Shown: one piece after another, positions 54,177 to 62,923 of the stretch
Layout of the letters: the number at the start of each line of letters is the position of its first letter
Position numbering within the stretch: the stretch's first letter is position 1
Assembly (NCBI RefSeq): GCF_003967535.1
Contig: NZ_BIFR01000002.1
Location: 1,736,001-1,800,000 of the forward strand
Length of the DNA: 64,000 nt
DNA from: Tengunoibacter tsumagoiensis
GTDB taxonomy: Bacteria; Chloroflexota; Ktedonobacteria; Ktedonobacterales; Ktedonobacteraceae
Direction of reading: 5' to 3'
Program-made: the position numbers and the translations under genes
The notes under the pieces: model-generated
What the model was told of the DNA's origin: nothing
The model's input: the letters and a program-made list of their open reading frames with translations, nothing else
Databases searched by the model: none

Positions 54177-57100
54177 CTAAACCAGGCTCTTGTACAGCTT
54201 TTGCAAGGCAACGCCAGGAGAGATCGCAAGTTCTTCTTGCAAGGTATCTTCGCATAGCTGATATTGACGCAAGGCATAGCCACGTTTTCCTTGTTTCAGA
54301 TAACAACGAATGATACCAGCATGGGCCTCCTCCAGACAATTATCGACGGCAAGCATGTGTTGCCAGTACATAAGAGATTGTTCGATCGTATCCTTCTCGC
54401 AAATAATAGCCAGTTGCCGCAGAGCTTCCACATATATGGTGCGAGCTTCATCCCGCCTTCTAATACACCAATCACTATAAAATGATTGGACATAATCTCC
54501 TTTATAGAGAGAGACCAGTTGCTGGAGAAGCGGCCTCGCATGCTCTTCCTCGCCATCAAGTAACAACTGCTTTGCCTGAGAGCTGAGATCAAAAAAGACC
54601 GTCATATCATACCAGATAGAGGGTCCGTAGAGCGCGTCTAGATCCAGTTCGTAGGTTCCCGAACGAAAGATGACCGCCTGATTTCCCAACACCCGGCGCA
54701 AATGATACACGATTGTGCGCAAGCTCTGTTCGACATGATCAACATCTGCGGGCCACAACGCCGCCATAATCTGCTCTTTATGAACGGGACGCCCTGCATC
54801 AAGCAAAAAGAAAAATAGCTCCATTGCGCGTGCCATGCGCCAGTGCTTAATCCGCTCCCCTTTCACCAGCACATAGGGTTCACCAAGAGCAAATACCTGA
54901 AATAATGGTACGGCCTCCTCCACAATCGGGAGAGGAATAGCAGGTGGATCCGACTCTTGAGGAGGGGGAGGAGAGACAGAAGCCGCATCCAGGAGAAAAT
55001 GAAGGGCAGGGATAGTGGGCAAAGCCTGCCACAAACGCGGCAATCGGCGCAACTCTATTGAGGCATTGTACTCATAGTGTATTTGTTGAATAAAAAGAGC
55101 AGCACGTTCAAGCCATCTTCTCATTTCAGCAAGCTGCCCCTGCTCCACTTTACAGGCTGCGTAATAAATAAAAACCCTTATATGCAATTGCTTCAATTCA
55201 AGCGGAGTTAACAACTGATCGAGGTGAAGCAGGCAGTGTTCTGCCTCCTGATACTGTTTCTGCCAGAAGTGGACCATGGCTTTTGTCAACTGGCATACGA
55301 TATAATCCTGGCTGTTTGAATCAACCGTTCTGGCTTCTACTTCGCTTACCAGAAACTGCGCACTCGATGAATCACCCATAAAGAGGTAGGTCATGGCAAG
55401 TGTGCACAGTGCGTTATTTGTTAACAGGCTATCATGTAATGCCTGCGCAAGGAGCAGGCCATCCTCAATAACCGAAAGGGACTGCTCATAGTTTCCAGTA
55501 TCCTGATAAAATTCGCCCAGTGCCAGGAGGGCATAGGCTTCGCCGCTTGAAAAGTTGCTCTGACGAGACAAAAGTAACGCTTTTTGCAGAATCTCCTCCG
55601 CCTCCTGACCCATTCCTTTCAAACGTATGGTAGTACTCAGACCAATCAGGCTATGTACCTTGCCACCAATATCACCCAGACACTCAAATTTCTGGATCGA
55701 GCGCTTACGATGATACTCCGCCAGTGTATAATTCCCAACGATATTATACGCATTTGCCAGGTACATATGCAGTAAAGAGATCTGTCGTCCTTCGGCATTC
55801 TGATTCCAGAGCCGTAAGGCCTGTTGAAGATAGGTAATACCTGCTTTACAGTTCCCTGATAAACAGGCACACGCGCCCATGTATTGATAAGCCTGCCCTT
55901 TCAGTTCACGCTCTTCTGAGGGGAGCAAGGTTAACGCCTGCTGGCTCATCTGAGAAGCCTGGTAATAGTTACCGCTGCGAAATAAGATATTACTCTTGAT
56001 AATGTACATTTCAGCTTTTAGTACAGCAGAGCCCTGCTTCGCATCCGAGCTCTCTGCCTCAAGCAAAGAGAGACCTTTCTCGATCAAAGCATCACATTGC
56101 TCTGTTTCATGCTTCAGGAGGTGGATCTTTGCACAGACAACCAGTAGAAAGGGATCACGTTCCACAACGTCTACGGGAAACTTGTTCATCCACTGGACCA
56201 TGGTTTCAGAATCTCCCTGGCGTAGCATAGGCTTTGCTACGTTCCGAAGGAGTTCAGAGGCCCAGGCAAAGGCTTGCGCCAGAAGCGCATGTGCCACAGC
56301 TGCTTGATAGTCTTCTCGTTCGCTATACAACACTGATACCTGATAGTGCAACTGCTTGAAACGTTCTTCATCCTGCGTCATTAAATCAGTCAGCAGCAGC
56401 GCACGCAGAATAGGATGAAACAGATAGGTAACATCGCTCTCTTCTTGCAAACGAGACACAAACAGACCCTGTTTCTCAATCTGCATCAATCGCTGCTCAG
56501 CATCTTGAATGGACAATAATCCATTGCAAATATCGGGCATGATGCGTTCTAAGATCGAGAGGTCTCGCAGGAACGCATGCTCGTCTGGATGATCTTTAAA
56601 CACATCATCGAGAAGATAGGCAAACACGTGTTGATAGTCAATATTACCGGGAAGAGCCAGAGAGGTCTTCTCTTGACAATAAGAAGAGGAGAGAAAGGCC
56701 GTATTCCCCAGGCGCGTCCCCAGTAAGATACCTGCAATCCATCCATCAAAGGCTGCGCAGAGTTGAGTTGCATCCTCCTGCGTTAATGCAATATTCCCCA
56801 TTACACAAGACAATGTATGAATATCTTCGGGTGTAAAACGCAATTGTTCAACGCCCAGGCCAACAATCTGACGCCGCACCATCAATGGAGCAAGATGAAG
56901 TTTTGGTACAGAGCGGCTCTCGATAATCATCACGCAATTAGATGGAAGCCTCTGCAACAGGTAATCCACAAGTGCATTGATGGGCTCATACTCATTCATT
57001 TTCTGATAGCTACTAAGTACAATCAGAAAACGCTCGTGTATGCTTCTCTTGATGGCAGAAACCAGAGCATCAATCAAAGCAGGATAGTGATACAGATCAC

Positions 57101-57467
57101 CTCCACTGGTAAGAGTATCTTCATGCAGGCACTCGTCCAGAGCGAGATGAAAGTCAGGGAAACGCTGGCGAATACTGGTTATCAAGAGATCCAGTAGCAA
57201 ACGGGGCTCGCAGTCCATTGGATCAAACTCAAGCCAACAACAAGGCAGCTGGCTTGTATTGATAAAATCAACAAGCAGCGTTGTTTTCCCATAACCAGCA
57301 GGGGCACATAATAAGATCAGCTTAGACGGGGGTGTCACTTGTGACGTACATGGCTCACATCCAATAGCCTTAAATAAAAAATTCAAAAGATGTGTGCGTT
57401 GTAGTATAGGAGAAGGTAAAGTGGGAATAGTGACTTTCCCTAAAAAATGGTCCTTGCGCAAAATCAC
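54177..57467 (-). CDS. ATPase-TPR-BTAD transcriptional regulator, likely cluster-specific
   Basis: A 1,096-residue regulator. N-terminal AAA/STAND-type ATPase with Walker A CAPAGYGKTT (near 54-63); long TPR-rich middle (about 400-830); then, at the C-terminus, an OmpR-like winged helix (about 855-945, MARAMELFFFLLDAGRPV and HVEQSLRTIVYHLRRVLG) and a bacterial transcriptional activator domain (about 960-1090). This is a MalT-like body with a SARP-type output domain placed at the end. The frame opens at GTG 57467, but its GGAG touches that codon; TTG 57461 would be better spaced. It lies upstream of the synthase operon in the same direction with an apparent terminator between, and is the obvious candidate to bind the shared 42-bp element. 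That link is inference. Confidence 0.9.
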   Translation of the reverse strand: MILRKDHFLGKVTIPTLPSPILQRTHLLNFLFKAIGCEPCTSQVTPPSKLILLCAPAGYGKTTLLVDFINTSQLPCCWLEFDPMDCEPRLLLDLLITSIRQRFPDFHLALDECLHEDTLTSGGDLYHYPALIDALVSAIKRSIHERFLIVLSSYQKMNEYEPINALVDYLLQRLPSNCVMIIESRSVPKLHLAPLMVRRQIVGLGVEQLRFTPEDIHTLSCVMGNIALTQEDATQLCAAFDGWIAGILLGTRLGNTAFLSSSYCQEKTSLALPGNIDYQHVFAYLLDDVFKDHPDEHAFLRDLSILERIMPDICNGLLSIQDAEQRLMQIEKQGLFVSRLQEESDVTYLFHPILRALLLTDLMTQDEERFKQLHYQVSVLYSEREDYQAAVAHALLAQAFAWASELLRNVAKPMLRQGDSETMVQWMNKFPVDVVERDPFLLVVCAKIHLLKHETEQCDALIEKGLSLLEAESSDAKQGSAVLKAEMYIIKSNILFRSGNYYQASQMSQQALTLLPSEERELKGQAYQYMGACACLSGNCKAGITYLQQALRLWNQNAEGRQISLLHMYLANAYNIVGNYTLAEYHRKRSIQKFECLGDIGGKVHSLIGLSTTIRLKGMGQEAEEILQKALLLSRQSNFSSGEAYALLALGEFYQDTGNYEQSLSVIEDGLLLAQALHDSLLTNNALCTLAMTYLFMGDSSSAQFLVSEVEARTVDSNSQDYIVCQLTKAMVHFWQKQYQEAEHCLLHLDQLLTPLELKQLHIRVFIYYAACKVEQGQLAEMRRWLERAALFIQQIHYEYNASIELRRLPRLWQALPTIPALHFLLDAASVSPPPPQESDPPAIPLPIVEEAVPLFQVFALGEPYVLVKGERIKHWRMARAMELFFFLLDAGRPVHKEQIMAALWPADVDHVEQSLRTIVYHLRRVLGNQAVIFRSGTYELDLDALYGPSIWYDMTVFFDLSSQAKQLLLDGEEEHARPLLQQLVSLYKGDYVQSFYSDWCIRRRDEARTIYVEALRQLAIICEKDTIEQSLMYWQHMLAVDNCLEEAHAGIIRCYLKQGKRGYALRQYQLCEDTLQEELAISPGVALQKLYKSLV

Positions 57468-57821
57468 TCCACATTTGATAAACTATGATGAACTGTAGCA
57501 ATAGTGAACAGGCAGTACAGAGATGCCTCAGATCATAGCAAAACCTCCTGACCTTTTTCCTTGCACTGGACACCACATATAGTAAGCTGATGGGGCTATC
57601 CAACCCATTTCTCCTATGATACAAAAAATGAGGCGTTAAATTCCATTTTCAAACTGCTCTTGCGCATCAAATGGATAGATCAAAATACGCAACGCAAGTT
57701 TAAAATTAATGGCAATTTACCGCATATAATGGCTATAATTATATATTATAAGATAGTATATTTCAACCTGATAACAGTGGTGAAATTCAGTAGGACTGTA
57801 AAAAAGAGGAGACTCTTATTC
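57468..57821. other. 354-bp divergent intergenic region
   Basis: Separates the minus-strand regulator from the plus-strand amidohydrolase and so should hold both promoters. The right half (about 57700-57775) is strikingly AT-rich. No copy of the 42-bp cluster element is visible. I exclude the 54 codons from ATG 57660 that are in frame with the amidohydrolase, because they are AT-rich, lack a ribosome site and resemble nothing. Confidence 0.6.
57725..57739 (+). promoter_or_regulatory. Candidate -10 region of amidohydrolase promoter
   Basis: Two TATAAT hexamers, 57725-57730 and 57734-57739, lie in AT-rich DNA about 85-95 nt before the amidohydrolase ATG. I see no good TTGACA at 17-nt spacing, so the assignment rests on the hexamers alone. 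Confidence 0.35.
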
Positions 57822-59876
57822 ATGGATGTAGCAAACTATCCATTTCCCCCTCACCTGACAACGCCTCTGGCCATTACCCATGTATCCGTCATACCGATGG
57901 ATAGTGAGCGGGTTCTTCCTGATCAAACGGTCGTGATTGAGGATGATCGCATTATTGCTATAGGGCCTTCAAATACAATCGCTATTGAACCCTCTTCTAT
58001 AACTATTGATGGAACCGGGAAATATTTGATGCCCGGACTCAATGATATGCATGTCCATTACTGGTATCCTGCCGAGGCGGCTCTTTTTCTGTCGCAGGGT
58101 GTCACGGTCGTACGCAATATGGCAGGAGGCCCCTACCATCTGGCATTACAACAACGACTTCAAAGGAAAGAGCTGCCGGGTCCGCTCCTTTTTACCACGA
58201 GCCCCCTCATCGAGGGTGGGCCTCCCATTCATTCGGCATGGCGGAGCATAACGAATACAGATGAGGCCGTACGGGCAGTATATATGTATGCAGAGCGCGG
58301 CTATCAACAGATAAAGATTTACAATCAGCTTCAGCCCGATGTGGTCCGGGCAATTGGTCACACAGCGCAAGAGGTTGGTATGCGCATGGTAGGACATTGT
58401 CCCAATGCAATGACTTTTGAAGAGGCAAGCGATGCGGGGCAGAGCTGCTTTGAGCATCTTACTGGCATCTGGCGTGGTCATCTCAAAGCTGGGTATGGTC
58501 AGAAACCAGGTCAATCCAATCTGGATATCACTGTCTTGCGAATGGTGAATGAACAGATTGATGAGGATGCAATTCGACGTCTGGGTTCCACTTTCGCTCA
58601 AAACCAGATCTGGAACTGCCCCACGCTTATCACCTATCACTATATGTTAGATTCTGAAGAGACGTGCTGCGCGGATGCAGGAGTGCAATCGTGCTTGCGA
58701 TATGTGCCGCAACAGGCATTGACGAGTTGGAAGGCACTCGATCCCAGTCGCTACCAGGCTTCTTCTACGTTTGATCCATGGATTACGGCCCTCCATCGAC
58801 GGAATGAAACGTTTGTGCATCTTGTCTCTCTTTTACACCAGGAAGGTGCTCCACTTCTCATCGGAACAGATACATCGGTTCGCTATGTCATCCAGGGAAT
58901 TTCTGTCCATCAAGAATTGGAGCTGTTTGTGGCTGCTGGTCTATCTCCATTTGAAGCTTTACGCTGTGGCACAACGGAGGCAGCACGTTTTTTGGGGCAG
59001 GGAGATGAGTGGGGAACGATCACTGTGGGGAAACGCGCCAACATGATACTGCTGAGAGAGAATCCCCTGGAGAATATTCAAGCTGCTAGACAGGTAGAAG
59101 CTGTCTGCGTCAATGGCTTTTATCTGGCTCACAAAGATCTGGATGCCATGCTCGCACACCTGGCACAGGTTACGCCAGCCAGTCCACCCCAATCACTTCC
59201 AGAAGTGAGGCTTGCAAACATCACAGATACAGGCAGTCTGGAAGCACAGGGCACATGGCGTGAAGAATATATGAACAATGAGACAGGGTATCTTGTGTAT
59301 CGACAGAGCCAATTGCCTGATGGAGATTGGTTGCTTGAAGAGCATCATGTATTTGAATATGGAGAGCTCTTCTCACAAGGTGGCCCACAGCAACGAAAAA
59401 CTACCCTTCGACTGGCTAAAAATGGAACTATTCGCCATCTGACTTCCACAAATACGTCATGGCTTGGGACAGAGCAGACGGAGATTACCTGGCTCGATAC
59501 AGAAGCATATCTGATCCATACTAAGGCGATTGATGGGCATAACACAACTATTACCCTTCACAGTCCTCCATTGCTTCCTGCAGATACGCTGTCCTTCACA
59601 GTCTTCCCATGGCTCACAAAACATACGATTGATCAGACCGAACGGCAGGCACTAAGCATTGATGAGACGGGCATTCATATTGTTTTATTACAAGGGAGCC
59701 AGGAGACGAGAACGACACAAGATACAACAACGCGCTGGCAGATAGATATTGATCGGCCAGATATTCCAGTACGGTTGATCACTCATGTCACCCATAATGG
59801 AACATTCTTGAGGATGGAACAAACGGGAAGAATTCATCAAAGAACCTTTATCGCTGTTCCAACTCCGTCAATCTAA
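57822..59876 (+). CDS. Metal-dependent amidohydrolase with extra C-terminal domain
   Basis: A 684-residue protein from ATG 57822 (AGGAG 10 nt upstream). The open frame extends 54 codons further upstream, but that part is AT-rich and not domain-like. Amidohydrolase superfamily of the imidazolonepropionase/prolidase type: PGLNDMHVHYW gives His77 and His79, then a candidate bridging lysine in QIKIY, His in VGHCPN, His in FEHLTG, and Asp in LIGTDTS. The domain closes near residue 450 with GKRANMILL. About 220 further residues, rich in Thr and predicted beta strands, are not recognised. Substrate unknown. It is divergent from the cluster regulator, so a role in self-protection or tailoring is conceivable but unsupported. 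A stem-loop follows the stop. Confidence 0.88.
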   Translation: MDVANYPFPPHLTTPLAITHVSVIPMDSERVLPDQTVVIEDDRIIAIGPSNTIAIEPSSITIDGTGKYLMPGLNDMHVHYWYPAEAALFLSQGVTVVRNMAGGPYHLALQQRLQRKELPGPLLFTTSPLIEGGPPIHSAWRSITNTDEAVRAVYMYAERGYQQIKIYNQLQPDVVRAIGHTAQEVGMRMVGHCPNAMTFEEASDAGQSCFEHLTGIWRGHLKAGYGQKPGQSNLDITVLRMVNEQIDEDAIRRLGSTFAQNQIWNCPTLITYHYMLDSEETCCADAGVQSCLRYVPQQALTSWKALDPSRYQASSTFDPWITALHRRNETFVHLVSLLHQEGAPLLIGTDTSVRYVIQGISVHQELELFVAAGLSPFEALRCGTTEAARFLGQGDEWGTITVGKRANMILLRENPLENIQAARQVEAVCVNGFYLAHKDLDAMLAHLAQVTPASPPQSLPEVRLANITDTGSLEAQGTWREEYMNNETGYLVYRQSQLPDGDWLLEEHHVFEYGELFSQGGPQQRKTTLRLAKNGTIRHLTSTNTSWLGTEQTEITWLDTEAYLIHTKAIDGHNTTITLHSPPLLPADTLSFTVFPWLTKHTIDQTERQALSIDETGIHIVLLQGSQETRTTQDTTTRWQIDIDRPDIPVRLITHVTHNGTFLRMEQTGRIHQRTFIAVPTPSI

Positions 59877-60228
59877 TATATACGACCACCGTTTGCCAGA
59901 GCACTCTACTTGTCTCAGCAGGACACAGATCCACCTGAGCAGCTCTGGCAAACATTCTCGACCATTGGTCTCGACCATCGTTCTATTACCTGCAACAACA
60001 GAGCGTCTATAATACAACCAGACAGAACATATACCACATCTCTCTCTACCAAGAAGCTGGACCTTGCTTGAAGAAGGTCTATCTTACGGTATTGATCTGT
60101 CAGCAGGTAGAGAACCTTCTGCTGATATTACAGTCTTCAGAGTATAAACAGTAGTTTGAGGCGCGATCGTGCGCGAAACAGTACTACTTACATCCCATAA
60201 GATCATGGAACAGAGAGGAAGATCATAC
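59877..60228. other. 352-bp intergenic region, amidohydrolase to cupin
   Basis: No gene seen. It holds the perfect 12-bp stem at 59891-59953 right after the amidohydrolase stop. The 20 codons in frame upstream of the cupin ATG are rejected because the internal ATG at 60229 has a proper AGAGGAA site and the family starts there. No clear promoter for the cupin was found. Confidence 0.55.
59891..59953 (+). terminator. Stem-loop after amidohydrolase
   Basis: GTTTGCCAGAGC (59891-59902) and GCTCTGGCAAAC (59942-59953) are perfect 12-bp inverted arms around a 39-nt loop, which itself contains CTCAG/CTGAG. It starts about 15 nt after the stop codon. No T-run follows, so it is a terminator-like or mRNA-stabilising stem rather than a textbook intrinsic terminator. 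Confidence 0.5.
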
Positions 60229-60624
60229 ATGAACATTAAACGAATTGGCTCACAACCTTCTGGCAAGGGGCCAGATGAGTATTTCACGGGAACAGTGCGT
60301 ATAGACCCTCTAGTGGAGGCACCAGACCCAGCTCGCATACGTGGTGCCAGTGTTACCTTTGAGCCAGGCGCTCGCACAGCATGGCATACTCACCCACTGG
60401 GCCAGACGCTCATTGTAACGGCTGGTTATGGCCGGGCCCAATGTTGGGGAGGTCCAATCGAGGAGATTCGGCCAGGAGACGTGATCTGGTTCGCACCTGG
60501 GGAGAAACATTGGCATGGAGCTGCTCCTACTACAGCCATGACACACATCGCGCTCCAGGAACAGCTGGATGGTAAGACCGTCGATTGGTTGGAAAAGGTC
60601 AGCGACGAACAATACCAGGATTAA
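60229..60624 (+). CDS. Small cupin, hydroxynitrile-lyase (GtHNL) type
   Basis: A 131-residue single-domain cupin from ATG 60229 with AGAGGAA 8 nt upstream. Metal ligands by family comparison: His53, His55, Gln59 and His94, with His106 as the catalytic residue. These positions and the length match the manganese cupin hydroxynitrile lyase of Granulicella (GtHNL), and the wider family also includes proteins associated with carboxymuconolactone decarboxylase. Hydroxynitrile lyase activity in GtHNL-like proteins may be incidental, so the natural reaction here is unknown. It lies alone between two intergenic stems. Confidence 0.88.
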   Translation: MNIKRIGSQPSGKGPDEYFTGTVRIDPLVEAPDPARIRGASVTFEPGARTAWHTHPLGQTLIVTAGYGRAQCWGGPIEEIRPGDVIWFAPGEKHWHGAAPTTAMTHIALQEQLDGKTVDWLEKVSDEQYQD

Positions 60625-60658
60625 TCGCTTCACCGAGGAAGATTGTTGCCGCTGATAC

Positions 60659-60712
60659 ACGTGGGCCATCCATGCTTTGGCGATACAGTACCATACCATG
60701 GATAACCCACGT
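60659..60712 (+). terminator. Stem-loop after cupin gene
   Basis: Arms 60659-60674 (ACGTGGGCCATCCATG) and 60697-60712 pair at 14 of 16 positions around a 22-nt loop, 34 nt after the cupin stop. No T-run follows. Terminator-like stem or remnant of a small repeat. Confidence 0.45.
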
Positions 60713-60828
60713 TTACCGGACAAAACAGAAAGGCGATTAATCGCTCTCCGCTCCTGAGAGGCTTGAGGAGACCAGCGCACACAATGAAAAGAAAGATGAG
60801 AACGGGTATAATCGATAGGACACGTGTA

Positions 60829-60843
60829 GTCAATTCAATTGAC
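60829..60843. promoter_or_regulatory. Perfect palindrome, candidate operator
   Basis: GTCAATTCAATTGAC is a perfect 7-bp inverted repeat around one base, about 150 bp upstream of the enolase-superfamily gene and 95 bp before its TATAAT hexamer. Its size fits a GntR- or LacI-type dimer site. No regulator gene of these families is in the window. Confidence 0.35.
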
Positions 60844-60937
60844 GATGCTCACGCTTCGATCAAGTATAGCGCGAAATTTCCAGGCTTCTGATCTTTTCTA
60901 TTTATCACATACGATCATACTCTTCGTGGCTAGATGA

Positions 60938-60943
60938 TATAAT
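60938..60943 (+). promoter_or_regulatory. Candidate -10 box of enolase-superfamily gene
   Basis: TATAAT lies 47 nt before ATG 60991. The hexamer 17 nt upstream (TCATAC) is a poor -35 match. An AGAAGGA ribosome site follows at 60971-60977. Confidence 0.4.
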
Positions 60944-60990
60944 GATGCCATAGAAGTCAGGAGTTATGAAAGAAGGATAGTACAAAGATT

Positions 60991-62160
60991 ATGAAGATCA
61001 CCAGTATTGAGTGCCATGTCCTGGTTGTTCCAGATCTCCAGGTAGGGGCGACCAGTTCTTCACAGGATGATATTATTGTTGAGATTCATACCGATGAAGG
61101 GCTGACCGGCATTGGGGAGAGCGATGTCAATCCCTGGATCGCACGAGCCTGTATTGAAGCTCCTGGCACCCATACGATGGGGCAGGGTCTGACTGAGATG
61201 CTACTGGGGCAAGATCCACTGGACGTAGAAGGGCTCTGGGAGAAACTCTATGTTGGCTCAGCGATGAATGGTCGCCGGGGTGCTCTGATTAATGCGATGG
61301 GGGCACTTGATATTGCATTACATGATCTCCGCGGAAAAGCCCTCAATAAACCCTGCTATGAGCTGCTGGGGGAACCAGCCCGAACCGCAATTACGCCCTA
61401 TGCCTCGCTCCAACCTGAAGTTGCTAGCTTTCAGGAGTACCATGAGACCATTGTGGCCTGGGCGCAAGAAGCGAAAAAGATCGGCTTTCGTGCTGCTAAA
61501 CTAGAGGCTACTTTTTCGGGTCCCTACCAGCACAATGGCCTCTCTGCTCCCTTTGAAAAAGTGACTGACGTGATCTCAGATGTGCGTCGGGCAGTGGGGG
61601 CAGACTTCACGCTAATGGTCGATGTTCAATACGCCTTTCCTGATGCCGATACCTGTCTTCAGATCATCCGAGATTGGCGCGATCTCGATATCTTCTTTCT
61701 TGAAACTCCTCTACCTTCGGATGATCTGGCAGGCTATGCCCGGCTCGCACAGGAACAACCAATCCCAATTTCGGCTGGCGAATGGCTGGCAACACGCTTT
61801 GAATTTATTGAGCTGATGGATCAGGGACGAGTCCAGGTAGCTCAACCAGATATGGGGCGCGTGGGTGGACTGACCGAAGCCATGCGCGTCTGCAAGCTGG
61901 CTCAACAGCGCGGACGGTTGATTGTTCCCCATGCCTGGAAGACTGGCATCACGATCGCTGCGGCTGCCCATATGGCGATGGTCACCCCCCATTGTCCCTA
62001 TATTGAATTTTTACCAGCCCGCATGTCAACCTCTGGCCTACGCCGCGAGGTCGTCCTTGACGAGCTTGAACTACAGGATGGGCAGATTGTCCTCCCCCGC
62101 AAGCCTGGTCTGGGGATCGAACTGAACCGCGAGGCCCTACAGCGATACCGCGTGAACTAA
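60991..62160 (+). CDS. Mandelate racemase/muconate lactonizing enzyme family protein
   Basis: A 389-residue enolase-superfamily enzyme. Metal ligands are Asp211 (VDVQ), Glu238 (LETP) and Glu264 (SAGEW). Candidate catalytic bases are Lys170 in a K-x-E motif (AAKLE; the mandelate racemase K-x-K has its second Lys replaced by Glu172) and His314 (VPHAWKTG), which points to the mandelate racemase/acid-sugar dehydratase side of the family. It should abstract the proton alpha to a carboxylate, causing racemisation or dehydration; the substrate cannot be read from sequence. It converges with the minus-strand operon, whose last stop is 9 bp away. Confidence 0.92.
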   Translation: MKITSIECHVLVVPDLQVGATSSSQDDIIVEIHTDEGLTGIGESDVNPWIARACIEAPGTHTMGQGLTEMLLGQDPLDVEGLWEKLYVGSAMNGRRGALINAMGALDIALHDLRGKALNKPCYELLGEPARTAITPYASLQPEVASFQEYHETIVAWAQEAKKIGFRAAKLEATFSGPYQHNGLSAPFEKVTDVISDVRRAVGADFTLMVDVQYAFPDADTCLQIIRDWRDLDIFFLETPLPSDDLAGYARLAQEQPIPISAGEWLATRFEFIELMDQGRVQVAQPDMGRVGGLTEAMRVCKLAQQRGRLIVPHAWKTGITIAAAAHMAMVTPHCPYIEFLPARMSTSGLRREVVLDELELQDGQIVLPRKPGLGIELNREALQRYRVN

Positions 62161-62169
62161 ACCTCAGAG

Positions 62170-62910
62170 CTATGCAGGATGATAGTAACAGGCTGGAATC
62201 AGTAAACGCTGAAACTGGCTCTGCGCAAAGAGGATCGACGCACTGGCATCATGGAGTTGCGCCTCCAGATGTCCTGGCAATAAGAAGTCGATCTTCAGTT
62301 CTGCAAGCCTGGCTATTGTGGTGCTATAGTCGCTCAGTGAGCAATCAGGGAGATTGAGCAGAGAGATCCTTCCGCCAGGAAAGATGACATCCCCGGCGAT
62401 CAGACCTCTCTGTCCCTGCCAGTGTACCAGAAAGCTGAGCGCCCCTGCACAATGGCCTGGTGTCGCCAGGATCTGGAGCTGCTGCCCTCCCAGTTCAAAA
62501 AACGCTCCATCTTCGACGATGATGTCGATAGGGCAGGGCTGGACACGATACGTAGCCGGGTAGCCACCAGCCTCACGCGCTGCCCTGAGGCCCATTCTCT
62601 CTTCATCTGCTTGCCTGACGATCTCACCAGTATGATGAGATGCCACAACCTGTGCCCCTGTTCGCTCTCTGAGCTCGGCTGCTCCACCGACATGATCGGC
62701 ATGATGGTGCGTCAGGAAGAGGTAGCGAATCTGTTGAGCAGTACCACCCGCCTCCTCTACACGTTGCATGAGCGCAGCAACATTTCGTCCTGCTCCCGCG
62801 TCAAACAGGGCAAATTCGTCCGGTGCGAACTCCCACAGATAGCAGTTGCAGTCGTACTCATCGGTCATACCCCCTCCTGCAACCAGCGACCAGCCTGGGA
62901 ATAGCTGCAT
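62170..62910 (-). CDS. Metallo-beta-lactamase-fold hydrolase
   Basis: A 246-residue protein. The open frame extends to 63003 inside the upstream gene, but ATG 62910 has a strong GGAGGT 6 nt before it and is chosen. Motif THHHADH gives His68, His70, Asp72 and His73; later ligands are Asp in AGDVIFPGG (near 180) and His in LPGHLEA (near 220). The fold fits glyoxalase II/quorum-lactonase-like hydrolases; the substrate is unknown. It is 13 bp downstream of the creatininase-family gene, so co-transcribed. Confidence 0.9.
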   Translation of the reverse strand: MQLFPGWSLVAGGGMTDEYDCNCYLWEFAPDEFALFDAGAGRNVAALMQRVEEAGGTAQQIRYLFLTHHHADHVGGAAELRERTGAQVVASHHTGEIVRQADEERMGLRAAREAGGYPATYRVQPCPIDIIVEDGAFFELGGQQLQILATPGHCAGALSFLVHWQGQRGLIAGDVIFPGGRISLLNLPDCSLSDYSTTIARLAELKIDFLLPGHLEAQLHDASASILFAQSQFQRLLIPACYYHPA

Positions 62911-62923
62911 CTCTCTACCTCCA

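Larger units (their letters stand above)
60625..60990. other. 366-bp intergenic region, cupin to enolase-superfamily gene
   Basis: No gene supported. It holds a 16-bp stem (60659-60712), a perfect 12-bp palindrome GCGATTAATCGC (60733-60744), a perfect 7+1+7 palindrome (60829-60843) and a TATAAT hexamer (60938-60943) before the next gene. A 67-codon hydrophobic frame on the minus strand (60630-60833) starts at TTG without a ribosome site and overlaps the stem, so I do not call it. Confidence 0.55.

Noticed and set aside
53912-54283. 123-codon minus-strand frame upstream of the NRPS operon
   Set aside because: It overlaps the regulator's 3' end, the terminator-like stem and the promoter element, and has no recognisable domain.
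57660-57821. Upstream extension of the amidohydrolase (54 codons)
   Set aside because: AT-rich, contains the likely promoter hexamers, and a well-spaced ribosome site precedes the internal ATG at 57822.
60630-60833. 67-codon hydrophobic minus-strand frame
   Set aside because: TTG start without a ribosome site, and it overlaps two inverted repeats.
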